Positions 53,391-62,553 of a DNA stretch of 64,000 nt are shown piece after piece. Both the position numbers and the translations under genes were made by a program. Where the stretch lies: the NCBI GenBank assembly GCA_965209105.1, contig CBDBQB010000032.1, positions 1 to 64,000 on the forward strand. The letters are read 5' to 3'. How positions within the stretch are numbered: the first letter of the stretch is position 1; each line of letters begins with the position of its first letter. The DNA comes from JAAELZ01 sp965209105. Its GTDB lineage: Bacteria; Pseudomonadota; Gammaproteobacteria; Arenicellales; Poriferihabitantaceae. Under the pieces are notes generated by a model that saw nothing but the letters and a program-made list of their open reading frames with translations, was not told where the DNA came from and made no database searches.

Positions 53391-54227
53391 ATGGACATTA
53401 TCCAACAGCTAAAAAACGCACGAACCGGAAAATTTAGATCAATCGTTGCCATTGGCTATGAGTTGGTCGTCAATATTCAGCTTGGCATTGAAAGAACATT
53501 GGATGTATTTTTCAGCAATCCCTGCACGGCTCCCGAACTTGATCAGATCACCGCATTGATCAAAACATTTGAGCGCCCTAAAAAAGTCATGCGTCTGGTC
53601 AGGAGCATTCGAAGGCTGTATCCGAATCTAAAAATTGTGGTCGTGGATGACAGCAAGACGCCAAACTTAATCGAAGGCGTCACATTCATACCCTTACCTT
53701 ACGACAGTGGCGTGTCTGCTGGGAGAAATGCAGGCTTGGCGGTAATTCAAACGCCCTATATGTTATGCCTAGACGATGATTTTATTTTTAACCGACACAC
53801 CGATTTAATGGACACCTACCAAGCAATGGAACAGCACCCCGAGATCGACCTACTCGCGGGTGAAGTTATTTATCTGCCCCTGAGAATTGTCCACGATTAT
53901 TCCGAGCGGCCTGTCTTTGAAACAAACAAGCAGCCCATCTTCCCTGCTGGCACTTTAATTGGCCAATATCCGGTTCGTACCAAAGTGCCCAATTTCTATA
54001 TGGGCAGAACCAAGTCCATCAAGCAAGTCGGGTGGGACAACAACCTCAAACGCCTCGATCACGCCGATTTTTTCACACGCGCAGTGGGGGTACTCACATC
54101 AGTACAAGACGCCTCATTTAAAGTGCTCCATTATCCGACCTACTTCAATCAAAATTACATGGCCCACAAGAATGATTTGAATCACGATCGAGCTGTATTA
54201 ACGAAGAAATATGGTCAACGTCTATAG
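53391..54227 (+). CDS. GT2/GT12-like glycosyltransferase
   Basis: This 278-aa GT-A enzyme has VVVDDSKTP (about 83-91), SAGRNAGLAVIQTPYMLCLD (about 109-128) and the metal-binding DDD (128-130) followed by FIFN. The order and wording resemble animal beta-1,4-N-acetylgalactosaminyltransferases (B4GALNT), a family rare in bacteria. The N-terminal ~50 residues may be membrane-associated or a basic stem. No neighbouring polysaccharide operon is seen, so acceptor and donor are unknown. Confidence 0.78.
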   Translation: MDIIQQLKNARTGKFRSIVAIGYELVVNIQLGIERTLDVFFSNPCTAPELDQITALIKTFERPKKVMRLVRSIRRLYPNLKIVVVDDSKTPNLIEGVTFIPLPYDSGVSAGRNAGLAVIQTPYMLCLDDDFIFNRHTDLMDTYQAMEQHPEIDLLAGEVIYLPLRIVHDYSERPVFETNKQPIFPAGTLIGQYPVRTKVPNFYMGRTKSIKQVGWDNNLKRLDHADFFTRAVGVLTSVQDASFKVLHYPTYFNQNYMAHKNDLNHDRAVLTKKYGQRL

Positions 54228-54280
54228 CCGGCAGTCGCTTTCATCGACAGCCCACCTATGCCAGTATTCCAAAGGTATCA

Positions 54281-55354
54281 TCACTCCAGCTTAATTTGGT
54301 ACCCCGGCAAATACACCCAACCGTCCAAATCAGGGCCCGCGATAGTTGGCAAGCCTGACCCGATCCCCGTCTGGCCCGCTAGTTGCAATAAGGGTGCCCA
54401 GATGTCGTCCTTACCGCGCCAAACTGATGCAAGGTGCGACTGATCCGCATACTTCATAAACGGCACAATTAGCTCTCCAGAATCAAGTCGCAACAAATCG
54501 TAGATACTGCCACCATAATTGCCAAATTTACGCGGCATGAAATAGTCGTCAAACTGCTCCGTTTGGCGGTCATAGCGTAGTACACCTGAAGAGCCCTTCT
54601 CATCCTTGCCCCAATAAATTGCTTTCGGCCCAAAGGCGACCGCTGTCGCTTGTAATCTCGCCACGTGCTGCCAATTACTTCCGTGATCCACAGATTTCAA
54701 CATTGCTCGATGTTTGCCGTCACCTAGGGTGAGCCAAATGGTATCGGTATACGGATCAACCGCCACGCGATGAAGGTGGATTTTATTTTCATCGGGTGCC
54801 TGATAGATCGACACCCAAGTATCGCCATTATCATCCGAACGCCAAAGCGTTTTAGACATGCCCTTTTGTTGTGGCCCGTATTCGGCGAGATAAATTCGCC
54901 CTGCACGGTCTGAGCTTATCGACCACCATATTGCCGCGCCCTGCTCGATGGTCTTAATCCGCTCAAAAGTCTGCCCATTATCGCTCGAACGGTACACGTA
55001 GCATGGTTTTGTTGCATCCCAGTAATCTTCATCCGTCGCAACGATGAGTAAGCCGTCTTTGCGTTGGTGTATACCGGTGATCGGCTGCTTAAAACGGTAA
55101 AGAAACTTTGTTTTAGAACCATCTTCTTCGATGGTGTATAGCGCGTCCGCCTTGGCGCCGTATACCTGCCCATCCGTCCCTAAGTGTAAGCGATTTAACC
55201 AGAATTTAGATTTTTGTACTGCCGGAGAAAGAATTTGGGTGGCACTGGGTAATGCTGGCCTAGAAAAATACTGATTCAACACGAAAAGGCTCCCTGCTAT
55301 CAGCAACGCTAATACGCTTAATGAGCGCAAATACATCCTTTTTCGACCTCTCAT
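54281..55354 (-). CDS. BNR/Asp-box beta-propeller exported protein
   Basis: This 357-aa protein has an N-terminal signal anchor (LSVLALLIAGSLFVLNQYF, about 9-27) then repeats of the Asp-box type S-x-D-x-G-x-x-(W/F): RSSDNGQTFE, RSDDNGDTWV and KSVDHGSNWQ. This indicates a sialidase-like propeller, but no catalytic sialidase arginine triad can be asserted. It overlaps the aminotransferase gene by 4 bp (ATGA). Its substrate is unknown. Confidence 0.78.
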   Translation of the reverse strand: MRGRKRMYLRSLSVLALLIAGSLFVLNQYFSRPALPSATQILSPAVQKSKFWLNRLHLGTDGQVYGAKADALYTIEEDGSKTKFLYRFKQPITGIHQRKDGLLIVATDEDYWDATKPCYVYRSSDNGQTFERIKTIEQGAAIWWSISSDRAGRIYLAEYGPQQKGMSKTLWRSDDNGDTWVSIYQAPDENKIHLHRVAVDPYTDTIWLTLGDGKHRAMLKSVDHGSNWQHVARLQATAVAFGPKAIYWGKDEKGSSGVLRYDRQTEQFDDYFMPRKFGNYGGSIYDLLRLDSGELIVPFMKYADQSHLASVWRGKDDIWAPLLQLAGQTGIGSGLPTIAGPDLDGWVYLPGYQIKLE

Positions 55355-56499
55355 ACCATTGCAGCCAAGGCATCGACCAAACAGTTTGTGTCGTGTTCAT
55401 TATTGTAAAGATGGGGCGACAACCTTAAAACATCGCCTCGCTTGGAAATAAAAATACGCTTATTTGCCAATCTTACCAGTACATCGTCCGGTAAAGCATG
55501 AGACGGCTTAACGCCCAAATAATGCGGCGAACGGAAACGTTCGTCACAGGCCGAAAATCCGATCACCTCGAGTTTCGATCGTAAAGCGCGGGTATAAGCA
55601 CGTAAACTAATTTCGATTTTGGCGGGCGTCCATTCTGAGATTTGCTTAAGCCCTGCGATTGCAACGGGCATCAAATGAAGATTGGCGCGCTCGCCCATGT
55701 CAAATCGACTTGCATTTGGGTTGACCTCATCAACATATTCAATTAATCGACTAAAATCCTCCGCACCCGGACGGTTCACCCAGCCCTGTTCGAGCGGAAA
55801 CCCTTTTTGATGTTTAGGATGAACATAAACGAAGCCCAAACTATACGGGCCCAACAGCCATTTATAGCTCACACAGATCAAAAAATCTGGCTCTAAAGCT
55901 TGCACATCGACCGTCAACACGCCTAGAGATTGCGTCAAATCCAACACCAATACGAAGTCGTATTGTTCGCGCATGCTGGCAATACGCACTAAATCCAGCA
56001 GCCCTCCATCGATCCAATGGGTTTGTGGTAACACCACGACATGGATAGTCTCGGCGTTTAAAACAGCCAAAACCGCGCGGGTCCAGTCATTATCTTGCGG
56101 TCGCTCGACCGTGATAATTTCTGCACCACAGGCTTGGGCTTTCACTCGCCAAGCATAAACATTTGACGGGAAATCTTCCGCTAAGATAAGCAGCTTATCA
56201 CCTTCGGACAGTTCGATATTCTGCGCTGCGGTCGCGATCCCGTAGGATACCGATGGGACAATCGCGATGTCCTCCGCCTCAGCATTGATTAGTCTCGCGA
56301 ATAGACTACGAGCAATATCAGAATGTGTAAAGAAATCGTCTGATAAGATTTTCCATGGCTGTGCCTTTTGATCAATCCCGGCGTGTCCTGCGCACACCGC
56401 TGATTTGAGAAAGGGAGACATATACGCGCAGTTCAGATAATGAACGTCATCGGGGATATCAAATAGCGCGCGCTGATTGTCGAGCATATCTATTGCCAA
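55351..56499 (-). CDS. Class-V (cysteine-desulfurase-like) aminotransferase
   Basis: This 382-aa PLP enzyme has the Schiff-base lysine K213 in ICVSYKWLLGPY, an Asp at 187 for the pyridine nitrogen (VLDLTQSLG) and a His at 161 (PQTHWIDGG) stacking on PLP. The C-terminus has the usual RLSPHLYNNEHD. The SYKWLLGP wording is found in kynureninase/isopenicillin-epimerase-like class-V members. The substrate is unknown. It overlaps the BNR-protein gene by 4 bp. Confidence 0.85.
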   Translation of the reverse strand: MAIDMLDNQRALFDIPDDVHYLNCAYMSPFLKSAVCAGHAGIDQKAQPWKILSDDFFTHSDIARSLFARLINAEAEDIAIVPSVSYGIATAAQNIELSEGDKLLILAEDFPSNVYAWRVKAQACGAEIITVERPQDNDWTRAVLAVLNAETIHVVVLPQTHWIDGGLLDLVRIASMREQYDFVLVLDLTQSLGVLTVDVQALEPDFLICVSYKWLLGPYSLGFVYVHPKHQKGFPLEQGWVNRPGAEDFSRLIEYVDEVNPNASRFDMGERANLHLMPVAIAGLKQISEWTPAKIEISLRAYTRALRSKLEVIGFSACDERFRSPHYLGVKPSHALPDDVLVRLANKRIFISKRGDVLRLSPHLYNNEHDTNCLVDALAAMV

Positions 56500-56543
56500 T
56501 TTAAGGCTTAGGCAAGCTTACAACTATCACGCCTTTATAAAGG

Positions 56544-57743
56544 CTAAGCAACGCGGCGCGAAAAAAGGGGGATTGTCTCAGCACCTTGCACAGGATGGCG
56601 CGGAACCAACAATGACAGCAATAACGATATCAGGGCCATTACCGCGCCGACCACAAAAACAGTCGAAGGTGAATAAACCCAGACCAAGCCCAGCAGCGCC
56701 GGCAAAGCAACCGCCGCGATATGATTGATGGTAAAGCCAACCGCCGCAGTGGATGCAATATCTTTTGGGTCAGCGATTTTCTGGAAATACGTTTTGATCG
56801 CAATCGCCAAGGCGAAGAATAAATGATCCAATACATATAGACCCGCCGCCACGGCATGATCTTTAACCAAGGCATAGCCTAAGAAAATTCCGATCAAGCC
56901 GATGTATTCGAAAATTAATGCTCGTCGTTCGCCAATTCTTCCGATCAAACTGCCGATCTTCGGTGCTAAAAACATATTCAAACTGGCATTGATCAAAAAC
57001 AAGGTGGCGATCTGTCCAACGCCATAGCCAAACTTTTCGACCATCATAAACCCTGCAAACACGACAAATATTTGCCGTCGGGCGCCAGACATAAACACCA
57101 AGGCGTAATACAACCAATAGCGTTTTCGCAACACAACTTTTTTATGTTGAACAACTTTCTCTGGATAATGTGGATACAGATACCAACAAAACAAAGCGAT
57201 CAAAATGGTTAAACCGCCACCCATTGTATAAATGAGGGCGTAATCAAGCGCCCAAACACGCGTCGCCAGGGCGATCAATGCGTAAATCACGATCGAAGCA
57301 AAAGAGCCTACGGCAATAATTTTGCCTAAAACATGCGGCGCTTCGTCTTTATCTAACCACTGTAAAGATAGCGAGGTTTGCACCGTTTCATAATAATGAA
57401 ACCCAACTGACATCAGCACTGTCGTGCAATAAAGGCCAATGACTGAAGGAAACCAACCCGTGAGAATGGTACCAATGCCCAACAACATTAGTGAACAATA
57501 GGCCAACACTTGTTCTTTGATGATTAACAACAGGAACACCACTAAAAATGCCATAAACCCGGGCACTTCGCGTAGGCTTTGCAATATTCCAATCTCCCTG
57601 CCCGTAAAAAGTGCGCGCTCGATCGCGAAATTATCGAGCAACGTCAGCCAAACCGAAAAGCTGAGCGGAACCGACGCGGCCATGAGCATCAATAAGATTT
57701 CAGGTTTTCTAAGCGATTGGAATTTCACGCTCGAACTATACAC
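56544..57743 (-). CDS. MFS transporter
   Basis: This 399-aa protein has about 12 hydrophobic helices and a central basic loop (about 175-195; LYPHYPEKVVQHKKVVLRKR). The segment GREIGILQSLREVPGF near the N-terminus and GSLIGRIGERRALIFEY in the second half match MFS helix 2-3 loops. The start is a GTG. Substrate not predictable. It lies 44 bp upstream of the aminotransferase gene on the same strand. Confidence 0.82.
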   Translation of the reverse strand: MYSSSVKFQSLRKPEILLMLMAASVPLSFSVWLTLLDNFAIERALFTGREIGILQSLREVPGFMAFLVVFLLLIIKEQVLAYCSLMLLGIGTILTGWFPSVIGLYCTTVLMSVGFHYYETVQTSLSLQWLDKDEAPHVLGKIIAVGSFASIVIYALIALATRVWALDYALIYTMGGGLTILIALFCWYLYPHYPEKVVQHKKVVLRKRYWLYYALVFMSGARRQIFVVFAGFMMVEKFGYGVGQIATLFLINASLNMFLAPKIGSLIGRIGERRALIFEYIGLIGIFLGYALVKDHAVAAGLYVLDHLFFALAIAIKTYFQKIADPKDIASTAAVGFTINHIAAVALPALLGLVWVYSPSTVFVVGAVMALISLLLSLLVPRHPVQGAETIPLFSRRVA

Positions 57744-57795
57744 CAGCGGCTAAAGTGTTTGCTAATATCAGTGCTTTAATCCACGCTATTCCTCT

Positions 57796-58218
57796 ATGCC
57801 AAACAAGCAGAACATTTTGTTTTTATGCACGGGAAATTCCTGTCGCAGCCAAATGGCCGAAGGGCTATGTCGGGCATTTCGCGCCGAACACTATCAGGCT
57901 TATTCGGCAGGCATTCAAACCCACGGATTGAACCCAAATGCGGTGAAGGTCATGGCTGAGATGGGTATCGATATTTCCGACCATGAAAGCAAAACTTTGG
58001 ATGTGTTGAAGCATATCAAGTTCGATGAAGTGATTACGGTTTGTGCGCATGCGGATCAAAATTGTCCAATTTCGCCTGATAAGGCAAAAATCACCCACGT
58101 CGGTTTCGATGATCCGCCAAAACTTGCCGCACAGGCAAAAACTGAAGAACAGGCCTTGCAGCATTACCGACGCGTACGCGATGAAATCAAGGTGTTTATA
58201 CAATCCCTGCCCGTTTAA
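57796..58218 (+). CDS. arsC: Thioredoxin-coupled arsenate reductase (LMW-PTP type)
   Basis: This 140-aa protein has the phosphatase P-loop LCTGNSCRSQMAEG with catalytic C11, and the resolving cysteines C83 and C90 in VITVCAHADQNCP. These match the Cys10/82/89 triad of thioredoxin-dependent ArsC. It reduces arsenate to arsenite, using thioredoxin (trxA at 7575 is the obvious donor). No arsenite pump or ArsR is beside it. C16 in the P-loop is a normal family residue. Confidence 0.9.
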   Translation: MPNKQNILFLCTGNSCRSQMAEGLCRAFRAEHYQAYSAGIQTHGLNPNAVKVMAEMGIDISDHESKTLDVLKHIKFDEVITVCAHADQNCPISPDKAKITHVGFDDPPKLAAQAKTEEQALQHYRRVRDEIKVFIQSLPV

Positions 58219-58258
58219 AATGGGCATTCAAGATTGGCCTTTCATCGACTAGCCAACG

Positions 58259-58990
58259 ATGCGCGGAAAACCTGACAAGATTCAGAGCTTATGGATAGGC
58301 TCGTCGCTTTCACAAATGGAGAGTCTCTGTATCAAATCTTTCCAGTACCACGGTCATCCTTTTCATCTTTATGTCTACCAACAGCCCGAAGGCTTGCCAA
58401 GTGATGTCATCCTTGAAGATGCTGAAACGATACTGCCACACGAATCAATTTTTACCTACAGCGATAGAAATACCGTTTCGGGTTTTGCCAACTTGTTTCG
58501 CTATAAATTACTGCTAGAAAAAGGCGGAATTTGGGTCGATACCGACATGGTTTGTTTGCGTCCATTCGAGTTTTCCCAGCCCTTAGTATTTGCTTCGCAG
58601 AATAATGACGGCGCAACCAGCTGCATGATAAAAACACCCGCTGGCGCTGAGATTATGCGTCAATGTTACGAGTTCGCCAAGCAGCGTGATTCAAGTACGA
58701 TTTGTTGGGGAGAAACGGGGCCAAAATTGCTCGACCAGATGATACGAAAACTGGGGCTAGACGCCTGCGTTCTCGCGCACACTGCGTTTTGCCCCATTGA
58801 CTATGCCGCCTTCGCCGTTTTTACGACAGCAGATACCGAACATTTATTGGATACTCAACTCAAAAACAGCTGGGGCGTTCATCTGTGGAACGAATTGTGG
58901 CGTTTAAAGAATATCGATAAAAATCAAGCATACCCCGCCACCTCGCTCTACGAAAAACTTAAACGTGTTTATAGCGTCAACCCCCTCTGA
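58259..58990 (+). CDS. DXD-type sugar transferase (Gly_transf_sug-like)
   Basis: This 243-aa protein has SGFANLFRYKLLLEKGGIWV then DTDMVCLRPFEF. The DTD lies in the wording of the DXD-motif mannosyl/capsular-type glycosyltransferase family (Gly_transf_sug). Donor and acceptor are unknown. It is separated from the arsenate reductase gene by 40 bp and stands alone as a sugar gene. Confidence 0.78.
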   Translation: MRGKPDKIQSLWIGSSLSQMESLCIKSFQYHGHPFHLYVYQQPEGLPSDVILEDAETILPHESIFTYSDRNTVSGFANLFRYKLLLEKGGIWVDTDMVCLRPFEFSQPLVFASQNNDGATSCMIKTPAGAEIMRQCYEFAKQRDSSTICWGETGPKLLDQMIRKLGLDACVLAHTAFCPIDYAAFAVFTTADTEHLLDTQLKNSWGVHLWNELWRLKNIDKNQAYPATSLYEKLKRVYSVNPL

Positions 58991-59042
58991 TCATCTTCCA
59001 GCGAATGAATATTCAGATGTGTTCTTGCTGATAGACCGAAAT

Positions 59043-59795
59043 TTACAGCGCGCCTTTTAGCGCTTGCAAGGTTCGCCCACTTTCACGCAATCGAACGATT
59101 GCCGTAATACCCAAGGCATCTCGATTCCACTTTGGATCGATCATCAGATCAAACTGGTGTGCACCGCCGTTTTGCGTCAGCTGTGTTTCGCTGATGTGGC
59201 GGACGACATAATCATGCTTAAGCGTACGACCTCGATTCTCGCCCGCGTCAATACTGCTGGTCAGGTCATTCTCATACACGGCAATGTAAACCTCGGGAAT
59301 CTCGTCTCCGTCATACACTAAATTACTCACCGAAACCGTGGCATGAATTTGATTAGACGCATCAGATAAACTTAGCTCAATGTCCGCCTCGGCGGGCATT
59401 TTTCGCGCCACTTTAAGCCGTTTAGTTATCTTTCGACTGCCACGCGCCTCTTTGCCATCCACCACAAACTCTGGTGTATAAATTGTGGATTGCTTATTCA
59501 TTTTACCCACTTCGCGTTGACGAGCCGTGTATTTCGCCTTTGCGTAGGGATCACTCCAACCGATGTAATCCCAATAATCTACATGAAATGCCAGCGGTAC
59601 AATCTGATCAGCCTCGTCGGTCTGCCCAAGCAGGCTCAAAAACTCATCCGCTGGCGGACATGAACTACAACCCTCTGAGGTGTACAACTCGACCACAGAA
59701 GTTTTATTTTCGCCGCTTTGATAGACCCTGTCGGCCAAGCTTAGCGGCGCTATAATCATCAAACCGATTGCAGTCAGAGTCAGTAATGCTTTCAT
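59043..59795 (-). CDS. DUF1223 exported thioredoxin-like protein
   Basis: This 250-aa protein has a signal peptide (LLTLTAIGLMIIAPLSLA) and the thioredoxin-like active-site region VVELYTSEGCSSCPPADEFL with CSSC at about residues 39-42, then HVDYWDYIGWSDPYAKAKYT, the DUF1223 hallmark. It could reduce or relay electrons in the periplasm. It starts 6 bp after msrAB on the same strand, so is cotranscribed. A role supplying electrons to the exported MsrAB is an attractive inference but unproven. Confidence 0.85.
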   Translation of the reverse strand: MKALLTLTAIGLMIIAPLSLADRVYQSGENKTSVVELYTSEGCSSCPPADEFLSLLGQTDEADQIVPLAFHVDYWDYIGWSDPYAKAKYTARQREVGKMNKQSTIYTPEFVVDGKEARGSRKITKRLKVARKMPAEADIELSLSDASNQIHATVSVSNLVYDGDEIPEVYIAVYENDLTSSIDAGENRGRTLKHDYVVRHISETQLTQNGGAHQFDLMIDPKWNRDALGITAIVRLRESGRTLQALKGAL

Positions 59796-59801
59796 ACTCG
59801 T

Positions 59802-60974
59802 TTACTCTGTGAACTGCGCGACAAACTCACCGTAGCCTTCATCAGCTAGCTTTTCTTTTGCCACGAAACGCAAGGCGGCAGAGTTTAAGCAGTAGCGAAG
59901 TCCTGTCGGCTCGGGGCCATCTTTAAAGACATGGCCCAGATGCGAATCCGCGCCCGCGCTGCGTACTTCAGTGCGTGGATAAATCATTTTAAAATCTCTT
60001 GACGTTTCGATGTGATCCAAACTAATCGGCTGATAAAAGCTAGGCCAACCTGTGCCAGAATCATATTTATGCGCGGATGAAAACAGCGGCTCGCCCGAAA
60101 CAATATCGACATAGATACCGTCTTGCTTATTGGCGTCATACTCATTCTCAAACGGGCGTTCAGTGCCCTCTTTTTGCGTCACCTTGTACTGCAAAGGCGT
60201 TAAACGCTCGCGCAACACATCATCGCTGGGCTTTGAATAGTCCTTCTCATCGGCATTGCTTTTGTCACTCATTTTCTCGTCTTTCATCATTTTCATTTCA
60301 CCTTTATTAGGGCCTTTTACAGTGTACTTCAGATCATCACCCCAGACCTTCTTAAGATACTGATCTCGTCCAGAGCCAAAGCGATAATATTTGTATCGAA
60401 CAGGGCTCTTAACATGATAATCCTGATGATAGTCTTCGGCGACGTAAAACGTGCCCAGCGGGGCGACCTCTAGTGCAAACGGCTGACTGTACCGAGCAGA
60501 GCCTTCTTGCTCAATAATCGCCGCATCAATGGCTGCTTTTTCCTCGGCAGTATTAAAATAGATTCCCGGCCGATATTGCGAGCCTCGGTCAACAAAAGAA
60601 CCTTCGCCATCGGTTGGATCGAACTGCCGCCAGAAACTTTCTAGCAAATCTGCATAACTAACGACGCTTGGATCATAATGTACCTGCACCGCTTCGGTAT
60701 GGCCCGTGCTACCCGATGAGACTTGTTTGTATGTCGGATTATCGACATTGCCCGCGGTGTATCCAGATACAGCATCGCGCACGCCAGGTAGCTGCTCGAA
60801 ATCTGCTTCAATACACCAAAAACAACCCCCCGCGAAAGTTGCGATTGCTTCGCCCGAAGCGCTCATCATTTCTTCTGCTTTAGGCATTTGCTCTGCGTTC
60901 AGTTGCGAGATGCCGATAATTGCCGCGAGGACACTGCTAACGATAGTTAAGCTAACTTTTGTTTGCTTCTTCAT
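59802..60974 (-). CDS. msrAB: Exported MsrA-MsrB fusion (methionine sulfoxide reductase)
   Basis: This 390-aa bifunctional enzyme has a signal peptide (IVSSVLAAIIGISQLNA), MsrA first (about 43-205; catalytic C51 in GGCFWCIEADFEQLPGV) and MsrB at the C-terminus (about 250-388; YDSGTGWPSFYQPI, catalytic C362 in RYCLNSAALRF). MsrA repairs the S-sulfoxide and MsrB the R-sulfoxide. The linker (about 225-240) is Met/Lys-rich (MKMMKDEKM), recalling the repeats at 63300. The MsrB part has no CxxC zinc pair. It sits directly downstream of the two-component genes. Confidence 0.93.
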   Translation of the reverse strand: MKKQTKVSLTIVSSVLAAIIGISQLNAEQMPKAEEMMSASGEAIATFAGGCFWCIEADFEQLPGVRDAVSGYTAGNVDNPTYKQVSSGSTGHTEAVQVHYDPSVVSYADLLESFWRQFDPTDGEGSFVDRGSQYRPGIYFNTAEEKAAIDAAIIEQEGSARYSQPFALEVAPLGTFYVAEDYHQDYHVKSPVRYKYYRFGSGRDQYLKKVWGDDLKYTVKGPNKGEMKMMKDEKMSDKSNADEKDYSKPSDDVLRERLTPLQYKVTQKEGTERPFENEYDANKQDGIYVDIVSGEPLFSSAHKYDSGTGWPSFYQPISLDHIETSRDFKMIYPRTEVRSAGADSHLGHVFKDGPEPTGLRYCLNSAALRFVAKEKLADEGYGEFVAQFTE

Positions 60975-61053
60975 TTTTGATCTCCAGTAAAATTTCGATG
61001 CTGCAATACTAAGACCCGCCTATGACAAGAGGTTCACGAAGACTTAACATTTT

Positions 61054-61074
61054 TATAAACATCTAATGTTTATA
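61054..61074. promoter_or_regulatory. Perfect inverted repeat upstream of msrAB, operator candidate
   Basis: TATAAACAT, 3 bp, ATGTTTATA, a 9-bp perfect inverted repeat covering the end of the sensor-kinase gene, about 80 bp before the msrAB start. It is not followed by a U run on the minus strand, so it is more likely a binding site than a terminator. It could be the target of the adjacent response regulator. Confidence 0.45.
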
Positions 61075-62532
61075 TCGGGGTAAGGACGCAGTAAAAGTTA
61101 CGCCGTCATCAGTATTCTTCACACTTAATGTGCCTTTCAAGCTTTCCATAATGCGGGTGGAAATTGCTAAACCCAATCCTGCATGTCGCTTATCGGCGTT
61201 TTGAGATTTCGCACGGAAAAACGGATCGAAAATTAACTTCAAGGATTCAGCATCGATCTGGTCGCCTCGGTTTTCAATGCTAAGAGAAACAATATCTGAT
61301 TGTTCTTCGAGGCGCATTTCGATCACACTTTGCGGCGCGGCGTGGCCCATTGCATTGTCGATTAAATTATCCAGCACGCGTTCAAATAACGAGATATCTC
61401 CCAGCGCAAAAGCGTTAGATTTATCACCCAATACTGCTATCGTTAAGCCGTGTTCCGCCGCCCGTAATGCGTATTTTTGGCGTACGTCAAACAACAGTTC
61501 CAAGGGCATAAATGGCTCAAACTTAGGCTGGATTTCTTTGGCCTCAAGGCTTGATAGTTGAAATAGACTTTCGATCATGTCGCTTAACCGCCGCCCTTGC
61601 TTGTAGGCAATATCGAGATACTTGTTCATATCCTCTGCTGCGATATCGTCTTGCTTTAAGCGCAGCGATTCAATGTAGCCTAACATTGAAGCCAGCGGCG
61701 TGCGTAAATCATGGGAGACTTGCGCTATCAATTGGCGGCGCTGACTATCTTTATCACTTAAGGCCGATAGCTGAGTTTGGATACGCTCAGCCATGTCTGA
61801 GAAGGTTTGTTCGATTTGCCCGATCTCATCAACTTGATCACCCTCTGTGGGCGCGAACTGCCACTCACTGAAATCACTTGCGCTAAAATCCTCCATTTGC
61901 CTAGATACTCGGCGCAAACGTTTTGTGAGTCCGTAAAAAATCGCTAAACCCGCGAGCAAGCCTATGCCTAAACTTAAAAGCATAGACCATAAGCCGGTTT
62001 TCTTCCAAAACCCTTCAAATGCCATCGACTCTATAGCATCGTATTGTTCGCCGCGAAGCACCACGTACAAATAGCCTTCTGGCGCTTCATTTGATGGTAC
62101 ACCCGTTACCGAAAAGGCCTTTTGTTTTTCATGGCTACGCGGGTCATCACCCAAGGGATATTTCTCATCGCCATTCAGATAGGCCTTGATTGGGTCAAGA
62201 TTGACGTGACTTCGCATCACCGTATTGGGATCAGCAGAAAATGAAAGTAGTTTGCCCTCCAAATCCAGTAGGTATATCTCAATACTCGGATTCACTACCA
62301 TGTACTGCTCAAAAGTTTTCTTGAGCGCGTCTTCGTTGAGCTTGCCTTGCTCGACGAGATTTTTATCCGCCACTAGGTTTTTCGCCAGCGAACGATGTAA
62401 ATCCTGATCGAGTTCATCAATGAACTTCTTGGTCGCGAGCGTGTTTAAGGCGGCGTATAAAATCCCGATCACAAACAACAACAACACAAGGCCCAATGCG
62501 AGCCGCGTGTACAGTGACTTTAAATTCAACAT
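61063..62532 (-). CDS. Sensor histidine kinase (HAMP type) of a two-component system
   Basis: This 489-aa kinase has TM1 (about 10-30), a periplasmic sensor domain (about 31-179), TM2 (180-201), a HAMP linker (about 202-255), the HisKA phospho-acceptor H274 in LIAQVSHDLRTPLASML, and a HATPase domain with N box VLDNLIDNAMGHA, ENRGDQI and GLGLAISTRIM. The sensor domain has no Cys or His cluster. A GTG at 62550 is an alternative start. It is paired with the regulator at 62554 and flanked by msrAB. Confidence 0.92.
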   Translation of the reverse strand: MLNLKSLYTRLALGLVLLLFVIGILYAALNTLATKKFIDELDQDLHRSLAKNLVADKNLVEQGKLNEDALKKTFEQYMVVNPSIEIYLLDLEGKLLSFSADPNTVMRSHVNLDPIKAYLNGDEKYPLGDDPRSHEKQKAFSVTGVPSNEAPEGYLYVVLRGEQYDAIESMAFEGFWKKTGLWSMLLSLGIGLLAGLAIFYGLTKRLRRVSRQMEDFSASDFSEWQFAPTEGDQVDEIGQIEQTFSDMAERIQTQLSALSDKDSQRRQLIAQVSHDLRTPLASMLGYIESLRLKQDDIAAEDMNKYLDIAYKQGRRLSDMIESLFQLSSLEAKEIQPKFEPFMPLELLFDVRQKYALRAAEHGLTIAVLGDKSNAFALGDISLFERVLDNLIDNAMGHAAPQSVIEMRLEEQSDIVSLSIENRGDQIDAESLKLIFDPFFRAKSQNADKRHAGLGLAISTRIMESLKGTLSVKNTDDGVTFTASLPRYKH

Positions 62533-62553
62533 CAACTTACTCTCGCACACACA

